Numbered from the stretch's first letter, positions 51,702 through 59,964 are shown. The stretch: DNA of 64,000 bases from Kaistella pullorum (GCF_014837035.1 NZ_JACSPS010000001.1:676374-740373), one strand, 5' to 3'. Notes: generated from the sequence alone by a model not told the origin. A program made the numbers and translations.

Positions 51702-51974
51702 ATGAGCAGTAAAAGAAATGGCTTATTAGCATTGTTGGGCGTAGGCGCAGTAGCCTGGTGGAAGTATAAAAATTCGACTCCAGAGCAGAAGCAGGCGGTG
51801 AAAGACACACTGAATACCGCAAAAGACAATTTCAGTAAATTCGGTACAGACCTTAAATCTAAAGCAACTGATATGGCTTCACAGGTTCAGGATAAAGTTG
51901 CCGGAGCTACGAATTCTAATCCGGCTACCGCTGATGCGGGTGCACCGGACACTCAAAATCAGAGCAGCTTCTAG
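51702..51974 (+). CDS. YtxH-like small membrane protein
   Basis: A 90-residue protein. One N-terminal membrane helix (GLLALLGVGAVAWWKYK), an amphipathic helix (QKQAVKDTLNTAKDNFSKFG), then a disordered Ala/Asn/Thr tail. It resembles YtxH-type general stress proteins. The ATG at 51702 is preferred over a TTG 36 bases upstream. Together with the LEA-like gene at 45163 it is the second small stress-like protein in the window. A sigma-54-like site precedes it. Confidence 0.72.
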   Translation: MSSKRNGLLALLGVGAVAWWKYKNSTPEQKQAVKDTLNTAKDNFSKFGTDLKSKATDMASQVQDKVAGATNSNPATADAGAPDTQNQSSF

Positions 51975-51995
51975 GAAATAAGTTGGCTTAAAAAG

Positions 51996-52028
51996 AAAAA
52001 TCCCGCTTTTATACAAGGCGGGATTTTT
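51996..52028. terminator. Bidirectional terminator
   Basis: AAAAATCCCGC (51996-52006) pairs with GCGGGATTTTT (52018-52028); ends the YtxH-like gene and the converging methyltransferase gene. Confidence 0.88.
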
Positions 52029-52563
52029 ATCTTAATGATTTGAAGAATTCCCACATGACAATCCCCGCGCACACCGAAACATTCAGAGAATGCTTGGTGC
52101 CAAGTTGCGGAATTTCTAAAAATGTATCAATTTGTGTCAGAACACCATCGGAAATACCTTCCACTTCATTTCCTAAAACAACCGCGTATTTTTCGGTTTT
52201 TAATATTTCAAAGTCAGTCATCATTCTAGAATTTGAAGTCTGTTCAATTCCGATGATCTGGTAATCTTTTGATTTTAAATTATTTAAAGCTTCCGAAATG
52301 TCCTTTACATAGATCCAGTCTACACTTTCGGTTGCGCCAAGTGCGGCTTTGTGGATCTCGCGGTGTGGCGGCTGAGGTGAAATTCCGCAAAGGATGATTT
52401 TTTCGATCAGAAAGGCATCGGCAGTGCGGAATACGGCGCCGACATTGTGCATGCTTCGAACATCATCCAACACTACCGTTACCGGGATTTTTTGGGTCTG
52501 TTTGAAAGCCTCAACATCTATTCGGCCCAATTCTTCGAGTTTAAGTTTCTTCGGGGATGACAT
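52027..52563 (-). CDS. TrmH/SpoU-family RNA methyltransferase
   Basis: A 178-residue SPOUT methyltransferase. All three motifs are present: NVGAVFRTADAF (motif 1), YAVVLGNEVEGISD (motif 2) and IPQLGTKHSLNVSVCAGIVMW (motif 3, here quoted over 20 residues in part), forming the trefoil-knot SAM site. Relatives methylate the 2'-O of tRNA G18 or of 23S rRNA; length without N-terminal domain favours a TrmH-like tRNA enzyme, unproven. It diverges from mutS with overlapping promoters. Confidence 0.9.
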   Translation of the reverse strand: MSSPKKLKLEELGRIDVEAFKQTQKIPVTVVLDDVRSMHNVGAVFRTADAFLIEKIILCGISPQPPHREIHKAALGATESVDWIYVKDISEALNNLKSKDYQIIGIEQTSNSRMMTDFEILKTEKYAVVLGNEVEGISDGVLTQIDTFLEIPQLGTKHSLNVSVCAGIVMWEFFKSLR

Positions 52564-52568
52564 TTTCG

Positions 52569-52585
52569 TATTTTTGGCAAAATTA
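52569..52585. promoter_or_regulatory. Back-to-back -7 boxes for mutS (+) and the methyltransferase (-)
   Basis: TATTTTTG on the plus strand (52569-52576) and TAATTTTG on the minus strand (52578-52585) are separated by one base, so polymerase at one promoter should exclude the other. A minus-strand TTG at 52610-52608 is 22 bases upstream of the second box. Confidence 0.55.
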
Positions 52586-52623
52586 ATTAAAATAAAGGCT
52601 TCAGCGCCAATTACAACTCTACG

Positions 52624-55203
52624 ATGGCTAAAAAAGAAACCCCTCTAATGACACAGTACAATACCATCAAGGCGAAATATCCGGATGCGCTGTTGCTGTT
52701 CAGAGTGGGTGATTTTTATGAGACGTTCGGCTCAGATGCGATCCGCGCTTCCCAGATTTTGGGCATCGTGCTGACAAAAAGAGCCAATGGGGAAGGCAGC
52801 ATTGAGTTGGCCGGTTTTCCGCATCATTCGGTGGATTCTTATCTGCCAAAACTCGTGCGTGCGGGTTTACGCGTGGCGATTTGTGACCAACTTGAAGATC
52901 CGAAAACCGTAAAAGGAATTGTAAAACGTGGCGTGACCGAGCTTGTGACGCCTGGCGTAACATTTAATGAGCAGGTTTTAAGTTCAAAACAGAACAATTT
53001 TTTGCTTTCCGTTCATAAGGAAAAAGAAAAATACGGAATGGCTTTGCTTGATGTCTCTACGGGTGAATTCCTGGTTTCAGAGGGAAATCTTGAGAAACTT
53101 CTGCACATCGTTCACACATTCGATCCTTCCGAAATCATTTATCAGCGCACCACAGAACTTCCTACTCAGTTGAAGAACCGCAATTCTTTCAAACTTGAAG
53201 ACTGGGCATTCCAACACAGCTATGCTTATGAGAAGTTGACTAATCATTTTAAAACAGCTTCGTTAAAAGGTTTCGGAATTGAGGAATTTAGGTTAGGAAT
53301 TGTTTCCGCCGGCGCAATTTTTGCCTATTTGGTGGAAGATACGCATCACGCGCTGCTGCAGCATATCACCCGCATCCGGCTCATTCCGCAGGAAGATTAT
53401 CTGATGATGGATAATTTTACGCTTCGGAATCTTGAAATATTGTCGCCAAGCAGTCCGCAGGGGAAATCTTTGCTCGATATCATTGATAAGACCTCGACAC
53501 CGATGGGCGGTCGTCTGCTCAGAAGAAGGCTGATTCTTCCGTTGAAATCTGTTGCAGAAATCAACCGCCGACTTAGCTTAATTGAGTTTTTCAACCAGGA
53601 AGACCAGCTTAAATATGAAATCCAGCAGCTCCTGAAATCAATATCAGATTTGGACCGGCTGATGGGGAAACTCGCTTCGGAAAAAATCTGCCCGAAGGAA
53701 CTCGGATATCTGCGTCAGAGTTTGATTAACATTCAGCAAATCAAAACTTTGCTTCATCCGTTTGATGAGGTTTTGGCTTGGCTTGAGCCATTAAATAATC
53801 TTGATGAACTGATAGAGTTTCTTAAGAATTATTTAAATGATGAACTTCCCGTAAATTTAGCCAAAGGACGTGTGATAAAACCGGGCATCTCAGAAGATCT
53901 CGATCATTTGCGCGGTTTACAGACGAAAGGAAAAGGTTTTCTGGATGAAATGTGCGAACGTGAAATTGCACGAACCGGAATCTCAAGTCTGAAGATCAGT
54001 TTCAATAATGTTTTTGGCTACTTCATTGAAGTCCGGAATATGCATAAAGACAAAGTTCCGGCAGACTGGATCAGAAAACAGACACTGGTGAATGCGGAAC
54101 GCTATATCACGCAGGAACTGAAAGATTACGAAGACCAGATTTTGGGCGCGGAAGAAAAGATTTCGAAAATTGAGGCTGAACTTTACCGCAAAGTCTGTGA
54201 TACAGCGATGATTTATATTGACACCGTTCAGGCCAATTCCCGAATAATCGCCGAACTAGATTGTGGTGTGGGACTGTCAGAACTCGCGGTTTCCGAAAGC
54301 TATACGCGTCCGGTATTGAATGAAAGTTTTGAAATCAATTTAAAGGAAGCGCGTCATCCGATCATTGAAAATGCTCTGCCACTCGGTGAAAAGTACATTC
54401 CGAATGATGTGTTTTTAGATAAAGACGCGCAGCAGATCATCATGGTGACCGGCCCCAACATGGCGGGTAAATCTGCGATTCTCAGACAAACCGCAATCAT
54501 CTGTCTGATGGCGCAGGTCGGCAGTTTTGTGCCTGCAAAACATGCTGAGATCGGTTTTTTAGACAAGATTTTCACCCGTGTCGGTGCCACAGACAATATT
54601 TCAGCCGGGGAATCTACCTTCATGGTGGAAATGAATGAGGCGGCGAATATCCTAAATAATATCTCGGAACGAAGCCTGATCCTTTTAGACGAAATCGGGC
54701 GCGGAACCTCAACGTACGACGGTGTTTCAATTGCCTGGGCAATTGCCGAATATCTGCATCAACATCCTACACAACCCAAAACACTGTTCGCGACACATTA
54801 TCATGAACTGAACGAAATGACGGTAACGTTTGAAAGGATCAAAAATTTCCACGTGTCGATTCAGGAGAACAAAGGCAACATTATTTTCATGCGGAAACTG
54901 CTTCCGGGCGGTAGCGAACACAGTTTCGGGATTCATGTGGCGAAACTGGCAGGAATGCCTTCTAAAGTAGTAAACCGTGCAAATGAAGTTTTAAAAACTT
55001 TGGAAAAGAGCCGCAGCCAAAGCGGTTCGAAAGGTAAAACAAGAGCGCTTACCGACCAGAATATGCAGCTTTCATTCTTTCAGCTCGATGATCCTGTTCT
55101 GGAGAATATCCGCGAGGAACTCACAAAAATCGACGTCAATACACTGACGCCGATAGAAGCTTTAATGAAGCTGAATTCGATAAAAAAGATGATTGGGAAG
55201 TGA
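52624..55203 (+). CDS. mutS: DNA mismatch repair protein MutS
   Basis: An 859-residue MutS1. Domain I carries the mismatch-reading motif FYE (residues 31-33); connector, lever and clamp follow; the ATPase has Walker A GPNMAGKS at 610-617, Walker B LILLDEIGRGTSTYDG and ATHYHELNEM. The C-terminal ~50 residues carry the dimerisation helix (TPIEALMKLNSIKKMIGK). All catalytic residues are present. Just after its stop lies a decayed copy of its last 19-20 codons. mutL is not in the window. Confidence 0.97.
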   Translation: MAKKETPLMTQYNTIKAKYPDALLLFRVGDFYETFGSDAIRASQILGIVLTKRANGEGSIELAGFPHHSVDSYLPKLVRAGLRVAICDQLEDPKTVKGIVKRGVTELVTPGVTFNEQVLSSKQNNFLLSVHKEKEKYGMALLDVSTGEFLVSEGNLEKLLHIVHTFDPSEIIYQRTTELPTQLKNRNSFKLEDWAFQHSYAYEKLTNHFKTASLKGFGIEEFRLGIVSAGAIFAYLVEDTHHALLQHITRIRLIPQEDYLMMDNFTLRNLEILSPSSPQGKSLLDIIDKTSTPMGGRLLRRRLILPLKSVAEINRRLSLIEFFNQEDQLKYEIQQLLKSISDLDRLMGKLASEKICPKELGYLRQSLINIQQIKTLLHPFDEVLAWLEPLNNLDELIEFLKNYLNDELPVNLAKGRVIKPGISEDLDHLRGLQTKGKGFLDEMCEREIARTGISSLKISFNNVFGYFIEVRNMHKDKVPADWIRKQTLVNAERYITQELKDYEDQILGAEEKISKIEAELYRKVCDTAMIYIDTVQANSRIIAELDCGVGLSELAVSESYTRPVLNESFEINLKEARHPIIENALPLGEKYIPNDVFLDKDAQQIIMVTGPNMAGKSAILRQTAIICLMAQVGSFVPAKHAEIGFLDKIFTRVGATDNISAGESTFMVEMNEAANILNNISERSLILLDEIGRGTSTYDGVSIAWAIAEYLHQHPTQPKTLFATHYHELNEMTVTFERIKNFHVSIQENKGNIIFMRKLLPGGSEHSFGIHVAKLAGMPSKVVNRANEVLKTLEKSRSQSGSKGKTRALTDQNMQLSFFQLDDPVLENIREELTKIDVNTLTPIEALMKLNSIKKMIGK

Positions 55204-55260
55204 CGGGCGCTGATTGAAGTTTTGATGAAACTGAAACGCGATTAAAGCGTGATTGGGATG
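55204..55260 (+). repeat. Decayed tandem copy of the mutS 3' end
   Basis: Bases 55201-55260 align without gaps to 55141-55200 (39 of 60 identical by my count), in the same frame. The copy reads ALIEVLMKLKRD then stop, against TPIEALMKLNS of MutS, and ends in GATTGGGATG versus GATTGGGAAG. Its distal part doubles as the end of the minus-strand TonB-like gene. Confidence 0.75.
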
Positions 55261-55664
55261 TGGTTAGTCCCATCAATTTCCGTACTAAAAGGAAATCTCA
55301 AGCGAAATCGCACTTTTTCGCCATTAATTTCTGCCGGAATCCATTTTGTTTTAATCTTTTTTACGGCTCTGATACTTTCATCATTTAATAATTGACTGCC
55401 TCCCAGAGCTTTCACATCTGTTATTGAACCATCTTTCTCAAGTATAAATATAACAGTAGTCCGTAGTTTTCCCTTTCCTTCGAATTTTTCGTATCTGAAA
55501 GCTTTTACAAACTGGTTTTGATATTCGTAGATGCCTCCGGGAAACTCGGGAATTTTATCAGCGGTTTCTACTACATCGTTTAGCTGGTCACCGTTGTCAT
55601 TTACCTGTGCGAACATAATACTGGTGAGCAAAAGAGAGCATAATACTATAATTTTATTTAACAT
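55242..55664 (-). CDS. Secreted TonB C-terminal-domain protein, paralogue 1 (extended C-terminus)
   Basis: A 140-residue exported protein: signal VLCSLLLTSIMFAQ, then EFPGGIYEYQNQFVKAF and a TonB_C domain (KLRTTVIFILEKDGSITDVK, NDESIRAVKKIKTKWIPAEI, KVRFRLRFPFSTEI). It lacks the N-terminal membrane anchor and Pro-rich span of a working TonB, so it cannot transmit energy in the usual way. The C-terminus is ~10 residues longer than its two neighbours (IDGTNHIPITL); the extra part is encoded by the mutS-derived repeat. Confidence 0.8.
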   Translation of the reverse strand: MLNKIIVLCSLLLTSIMFAQVNDNGDQLNDVVETADKIPEFPGGIYEYQNQFVKAFRYEKFEGKGKLRTTVIFILEKDGSITDVKALGGSQLLNDESIRAVKKIKTKWIPAEINGEKVRFRLRFPFSTEIDGTNHIPITL

Positions 55665-55695
55665 AAATTGTTGCAGATTAATTGTAAAGGAAAAT

Positions 55696-56088
55696 CTAAA
55701 AGCTCAGTGTAAACGGCATTGTAAAATTATATTTTACTTTCTCACCGTTCAGCTCCGCCGGAATCCATTTGGTTTTGATTTTTGAAACTGCCCGTACAGA
55801 TTCATCATTCATCACCTGATTTTCACCTGATGCTTTTATATCGCTCACCGATCCATCTGTATTAATAACAAAAGTTACGGTGGTATTTACAATTCCTTTA
55901 TCGATTTTCAGCTTCTCTGATCTGAAATTTTTCATTAACAGGTTTCGGAATTCGTTTATTCCACCCGGAAATTCTGCGGGTTTTCCCACATTTTCCTGAG
56001 CTGCTACTTCGCCTACGTTCTCTGCTGATATTTGCGCAAAAGCAACTGCTGAGCTCAGGAACAGAAACATTATAAGAATTTTTTTCAT
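55696..56088 (-). CDS. Secreted TonB C-terminal-domain protein, paralogue 2
   Basis: A 130-residue paralogue: signal ILIMFLFLSSAVAFAQ, EFPGGINEFRNLLMKNFRSE, then NTTVTFVINTDGSVSDIKAS, NDESVRAVSKIKTKWIPAEL and KVKYNFTMPFTLSF. Same layout as its neighbours. About 31 bases separate it from paralogue 1. Anchorless and periplasmic or surface located; a partner is unknown. Confidence 0.82.
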   Translation of the reverse strand: MKKILIMFLFLSSAVAFAQISAENVGEVAAQENVGKPAEFPGGINEFRNLLMKNFRSEKLKIDKGIVNTTVTFVINTDGSVSDIKASGENQVMNDESVRAVSKIKTKWIPAELNGEKVKYNFTMPFTLSF

Positions 56089-56120
56089 CTTTTTTATTTA
56101 AACGTTTAGAATTAATGTAG

Positions 56121-56498
56121 TTAGAAGATCATGCTGAGTGGTACCTTAAACCAGTAGCGTACCGGTACTCCGTTCATTTTGGCCGGCTCCCACTTTGTTT
56201 TTATCAAGGAAATTGCCCGTACTGCTTCTTTGTTGAAGCTTTCATTGTCGCCTGTTACGGTAACATTTGTTATCGAGCCGTCTGTCTCAACCACAAATTT
56301 GAGTTGGCAAGAAACTTTTCCTGATCCTTTCACTTTCTTACTGCGAAAGTTATCAGCAAGTAACTGACGAAAATTTTTCGCGCCACCATCAGGAAAGTGC
56401 GCGGTTTTTTCGGTAACGACCGCTGAATCTGCCGAAACAGTCTGTGCAAACGCGAGAAATGATAATATAAGAGCGAAAAATAGAAGTGATTTTTTCAT
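56121..56498 (-). CDS. Secreted TonB C-terminal-domain protein, paralogue 3
   Basis: A 125-residue paralogue: signal LLFFALILSFLAFAQ, AHFPDGGAKNFRQLLADNF, then VSCQLKFVVETDGSITNVTV, NKEAVRAISLIKTKWEPAKM and PVRYWFKVPLSMIF. The most diverged of the three. It starts 16 bases from the stop of the ABC exporter gene on the same strand, so the exporter and the three paralogues could be one transcript. Confidence 0.82.
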   Translation of the reverse strand: MKKSLLFFALILSFLAFAQTVSADSAVVTEKTAHFPDGGAKNFRQLLADNFRSKKVKGSGKVSCQLKFVVETDGSITNVTVTGDNESFNKEAVRAISLIKTKWEPAKMNGVPVRYWFKVPLSMIF

Positions 56499-56514
56499 AA
56501 GTTAACTGTTGTGT

Positions 56515-58353
56515 TTACCCAAAATTCTGAAGTTCCACCAATTTCCGGTAAACTTTCTGGTTATTCATGAGTTCTTCGTGAGTGCCCTGTTCTACGATGT
56601 TTCCGCGTTCCATCACGACAATCCAATCCGCTTTCTGTATGGTAGAAAGGCGGTGCGCGATGACCAGCGAAGTTCGGTTTTCCATCATTTTCTCCAAAGC
56701 GTCCTGAACATATCTTTCAGATTCTGTATCCAAAGCGGAAGTTGCTTCATCCAGAATCATAATAGGCGGATTTTTCAACACTGCTCTCGCGATAGAAACC
56801 CTTTGTTTTTGGCCGCCGGAAAGTTTATTTCCGTCGTCGCCGATATTGGTATAATATTTTTCGGGAAGATTTTCGATGAAGGTGTGCGCATTCGCGATTT
56901 TTGCGGCAGCCATTACTTCTTCTTCTGAAGCCGAAGGTTTGCCCATCAAAATATTATTGAACACAGAATCATTAAACAAAACCGATTCCTGCGTCACCAT
57001 TCCGAGCAGATGCCGGTAATCTTTAAGACTTAAATGTTTAATGTTTACGCCGTCGATAAGGATTTCACCTTCCGAAACATCGTAAAAACGCGCCAGCAAG
57101 TTCGCGATCGTGGTCTTTCCGGAACCCGACTGGCCCACGAGTGCCACCGTTTTTCCACGGGGAATCACCAGATTGAAATTCTTTAGGATCACATTGTCTT
57201 TATCATAAAAGAAGCCGATATTTTTAAACTCGATCTGATGGTTCAGTGTAGAAATAGGTTGCGGATTTGCGATCTCTTCCACTTTCAGATCATAATCTAA
57301 AACCTCAGAAACACGGTCTAAACTCGCCATTCCACCCTGGATATTCGAAATTGCGCTTGATAATTTTTTAGCCGGGTCGAGAATCTGGAAAAACATACCG
57401 ATAAATACCAAAAATGTCTCCGGTTCCATGGTTTGTTCATTCAGGATCTGAACGCCCGCAAACCAGGTGATAATCAATATAGTAACGGAACCGAGAAATT
57501 CGCTCATCGGTGACGCCAGTTCACGCCTGCGGCTCATACCGATCGCATATTTCTGCCAGTTGTCCGTTGTGGTGCTGAATCTTTTCTTCAGAATGGTGTC
57601 CGCATTGAAAATTTTGATGACTTTCGAAGATTTAAGCGTTTCGTCAACCAGCGAAAACAGGTTTCCGAGTTCTTCCTGCGCGGATGTTGCCTGGCGTTTA
57701 AGACTTTTTCCCACCCACGCGATCAGTGCGCCCATCAGCGGGAAAACAAGTAGCGAGAACAAAGTTAGGTTCGGTGAAAGTATAAAAAGCGTTATCAGTG
57801 ATGAGATTATCATGAACGGTGAGTTGATGACATCTACTAAACTGCCCATTATGCCGCCTTCCACGCCGCCGATATCGTTTGATATCCGGCTCATCATGTC
57901 GCCTTTTCGTTTTTCGGTAAAGAATGAAACGGGCAGTTTCAGGAATTTGTCGTACATCGCTGTGCGCAGGTCTTTTGTAATCCCAACGCGATAATTTACA
58001 AGCAGATAAGCGCCGAGGTAGCGAAAAATATTCCTCAACAGAAAAGCCACAGCGGTAACACCGCAGAGCACTGCCAAAACCTGCACCGTGCCGTGTTCAT
58101 CAATGTTTTTTTGAATGGTATAATAGGCCCAGTCTTTCGCATAGCTGAAAAAATCTACGAGCCGGCCGGAGTTTACAGGCGGTTTTGTGGTGTCTACCTT
58201 GTCTACAGTGCCGAACATCAGACCTAAAATGGGGAGCATTGTAGCCACAGAAAAAATATTAAGCACAGAGTACATAATATTAAAAAACATGCTGCCAAAA
58301 AGATATTTTTGATGAGGCCGTGCAAAGGAAAGAATACGTTGGAATGGTTTCAT
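56515..58353 (-). CDS. ABC exporter, MsbA-like permease/ATPase fusion
   Basis: A 612-residue half-transporter: six helices in the first ~330 residues (including LFGSMFFNIMYSVLNIFSVA and ISSLITLFILSPNLTLFSLL), then the ATPase with Walker A GQSGSGKT, signature LSGGQKQRV, Walker B PIMILDEATSALD and the H-loop IAHRLSTI. Works as a homodimer. Lipid A or drug export is the common role, but the substrate cannot be told. It heads the run containing the three TonB-C genes. Confidence 0.92.
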   Translation of the reverse strand: MKPFQRILSFARPHQKYLFGSMFFNIMYSVLNIFSVATMLPILGLMFGTVDKVDTTKPPVNSGRLVDFFSYAKDWAYYTIQKNIDEHGTVQVLAVLCGVTAVAFLLRNIFRYLGAYLLVNYRVGITKDLRTAMYDKFLKLPVSFFTEKRKGDMMSRISNDIGGVEGGIMGSLVDVINSPFMIISSLITLFILSPNLTLFSLLVFPLMGALIAWVGKSLKRQATSAQEELGNLFSLVDETLKSSKVIKIFNADTILKKRFSTTTDNWQKYAIGMSRRRELASPMSEFLGSVTILIITWFAGVQILNEQTMEPETFLVFIGMFFQILDPAKKLSSAISNIQGGMASLDRVSEVLDYDLKVEEIANPQPISTLNHQIEFKNIGFFYDKDNVILKNFNLVIPRGKTVALVGQSGSGKTTIANLLARFYDVSEGEILIDGVNIKHLSLKDYRHLLGMVTQESVLFNDSVFNNILMGKPSASEEEVMAAAKIANAHTFIENLPEKYYTNIGDDGNKLSGGQKQRVSIARAVLKNPPIMILDEATSALDTESERYVQDALEKMMENRTSLVIAHRLSTIQKADWIVVMERGNIVEQGTHEELMNNQKVYRKLVELQNFG

Positions 58354-58400
58354 TGAGAGAGTTTCGGCGCAAAATTACGCAATTTTAGGTTGCAGTACGT

Positions 58401-59324
58401 CTACTTCAGATTTACCTTTTCGTTATATCGCGGTGCGAAATTTCCCGGTTTGAGTTGCTGAATGGTATTGCCTAAACTATTGATCAGCAATGTCAAATTA
58501 TCAAAATTCACTACACCGATATCGTCATTGAGCTGATGATAATGGGTCGCAACGCGCATGTCTACGGTAGAAAATGAATGCGCAACAATATTCTTCCGGG
58601 CGAAAACCACATTGTCTGACCGGTAGAATAAATTCTGCCCCGTGTACGGATCAGCATTGATTTTCAGCCCGTCTTTGGAATTGGCATTAATGAGTTCGTC
58701 CAAATCTGAAAATTCGTCGCCGGTCATATAAAGTGCATTGTTGCCAAACTGTGAGACGGTGGCGAGCATTTCGAAATTGAACAGTGCGGCAGTTTTAGAA
58801 AACAAAGGTTGTAAATCCGTTGCTTCAGCGATTGCTTTGGAGCCTTTCATTCCTTTTTCCTCACCGTTAAATGCCATAAACATCATTGAAAAATCAGGCT
58901 TGATATCTTTAAAATAATCGGCTATACCAATCACGGCTGTTACGCCACTGGCATTGTCATCAGCACCATTGAAGACATTGTCGCCCGAATTGCCGTTGGA
59001 ACCGATATGATCAAAATGAGCTGAAAATGCCAGATTTTTATCCGATTTCCCTTTCTTGAGACCACAGACATTGTAGACGGTTCTGCCTGTATATTCGAAC
59101 GGGACGAGATATGAACTGCCGGTGCAGAACGCAAGGTTACTTTCCGCAAAGCGTTTGGCGATATACGTGGCGGCCGAATCGTTCTCAGGTGTTCCGATCT
59201 CACGTCCTTTCATCTCATCCGAGGCTAAATCGTTAAGGATTGTCACCACCTTTTCCTGAGAAATATTTTGCGCATAAGCACTTACAGAAAACAGGACCGA
59301 AAGCACAAGTAATAGTTTGTTCAT
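58401..59324 (-). CDS. Secreted M28 peptidase, shorter type
   Basis: A 307-residue exported peptidase (signal KLLLVLSVLFSVSAYAQ; the ATG at 59324-59322, not one 72 bases upstream). Zinc ligands: AFSAHFDHIG, FNGADDNASGVTAV, FNGEEKGMKGSKA, FEMLATVSQ and YHQLNDDIGVV. It lacks the Fn3-like tail of the other M28 enzyme in the window. A glutamyl-cyclotransferase-like or aminopeptidase role is possible; the metal site is complete. Confidence 0.87.
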   Translation of the reverse strand: MNKLLLVLSVLFSVSAYAQNISQEKVVTILNDLASDEMKGREIGTPENDSAATYIAKRFAESNLAFCTGSSYLVPFEYTGRTVYNVCGLKKGKSDKNLAFSAHFDHIGSNGNSGDNVFNGADDNASGVTAVIGIADYFKDIKPDFSMMFMAFNGEEKGMKGSKAIAEATDLQPLFSKTAALFNFEMLATVSQFGNNALYMTGDEFSDLDELINANSKDGLKINADPYTGQNLFYRSDNVVFARKNIVAHSFSTVDMRVATHYHQLNDDIGVVNFDNLTLLINSLGNTIQQLKPGNFAPRYNEKVNLK

Positions 59325-59364
59325 TGTTTTTTTATTTAAAAATACCAATTCGCTTTTAATAAAA

Positions 59365-59393
59365 ATAAAAAACAGCTCCCGAAGAAGCTGTTT
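59365..59393 (-). terminator. Terminator after the DUF4293 gene
   Basis: Minus-strand AACAGCT (59392-59386) pairs with AGCTGTT (59377-59371), followed by T. Confidence 0.75.
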
Positions 59394-59417
59394 CACTCAA
59401 AAAAAATCGTTGTGAGT

Positions 59418-59807
59418 TTAGCGGAGTCTGTCTACAGATTTTACGAGCCTCTCATCTTTTCTTATTGCCAGATTCGCCAAAAGCAGAAAAATGACAGACA
59501 GTAAAGTAAAAAGCGGCTCAATACCTTTCTCAGGAAAATCTATTCCTCCAGGTAAAGTTAGCAGCCAATACGCCAATAAACCGAGCAACAAAGCGTTTAT
59601 AAAGATGCTTATATGGTTAAGCAAAATTTGTCTTTTACGGTTCTGATAACTCAGAATAGCTGAAAAGCCGAAAAATATCAATACGACGCAGACTGAAGAG
59701 ATGAAGGGAATGGGCCCGAAGAGTGAGAAATCCTGTCCGGTGACAAACAGCAAGATAGCCCCTACAATGGCCAAAAATATCCAGACAGTCTGTATTCTTT
59801 GTAGCAT
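59418..59807 (-). CDS. DUF4293 membrane protein
   Basis: A 129-residue protein with four hydrophobic helices (TVWIFLAIVGAILLFVTG, FISSVCVVLIFFGFSAIL, ISIFINALLLGLLAYWLL, PLFTLLSVIFLLLANLAI). It starts MLQRIQTVWIF, the usual DUF4293 beginning; the family is found in Bacteroidota and often sits next to rho, as here. No function known. The C-terminal KDERLVKSVDRLR is typical. Confidence 0.85.
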   Translation of the reverse strand: MLQRIQTVWIFLAIVGAILLFVTGQDFSLFGPIPFISSVCVVLIFFGFSAILSYQNRKRQILLNHISIFINALLLGLLAYWLLTLPGGIDFPEKGIEPLFTLLSVIFLLLANLAIRKDERLVKSVDRLR

Positions 59808-59828
59808 TTTCGTATTTAATCTGAAGAG

Positions 59829-59836
59829 CAAAAATA
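59829..59836 (-). promoter_or_regulatory. -7 box before the DUF4293 gene
   Basis: Minus-strand TATTTTTG matches TAnnTTTG, 21 bases before the ATG at 59807. It lies divergent to and just upstream of the rho promoter. Confidence 0.5.
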
Positions 59837-59846
59837 GGGATTATTA

Positions 59847-59877
59847 TTTGCATAAATAAAAAATTAATGTAGATTTG
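59847..59877 (+). promoter_or_regulatory. rho promoter, full consensus
   Basis: TTTG (59847-59850), 19-base spacer, TAGATTTG (59870-59877). Start near 59884 gives an ~80-base leader. Confidence 0.8.
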
Positions 59878-59883
59878 CAATAG

Positions 59884-59964
59884 AAAATCATCTGATTTAA
59901 AGAAGTCGTCCGACTTAATTCCCTTACTTACACTTACTTATAATTACTTTTCACATAATAATTT
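59884..59964 (+). promoter_or_regulatory. rho leader, hairpin plus pyrimidine-rich stretch
   Basis: After a small hairpin (AAGTC/GACTT, 59903-59916, GTCC loop) the leader runs CCCTTACTTACACTTACTTA and on to TTACTTTTCAC: unstructured, C/T-rich and without G. Such sequence fits a Rho-loading site and could mediate autoregulation, as known for E. coli rho; this is inference. Confidence 0.4.
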
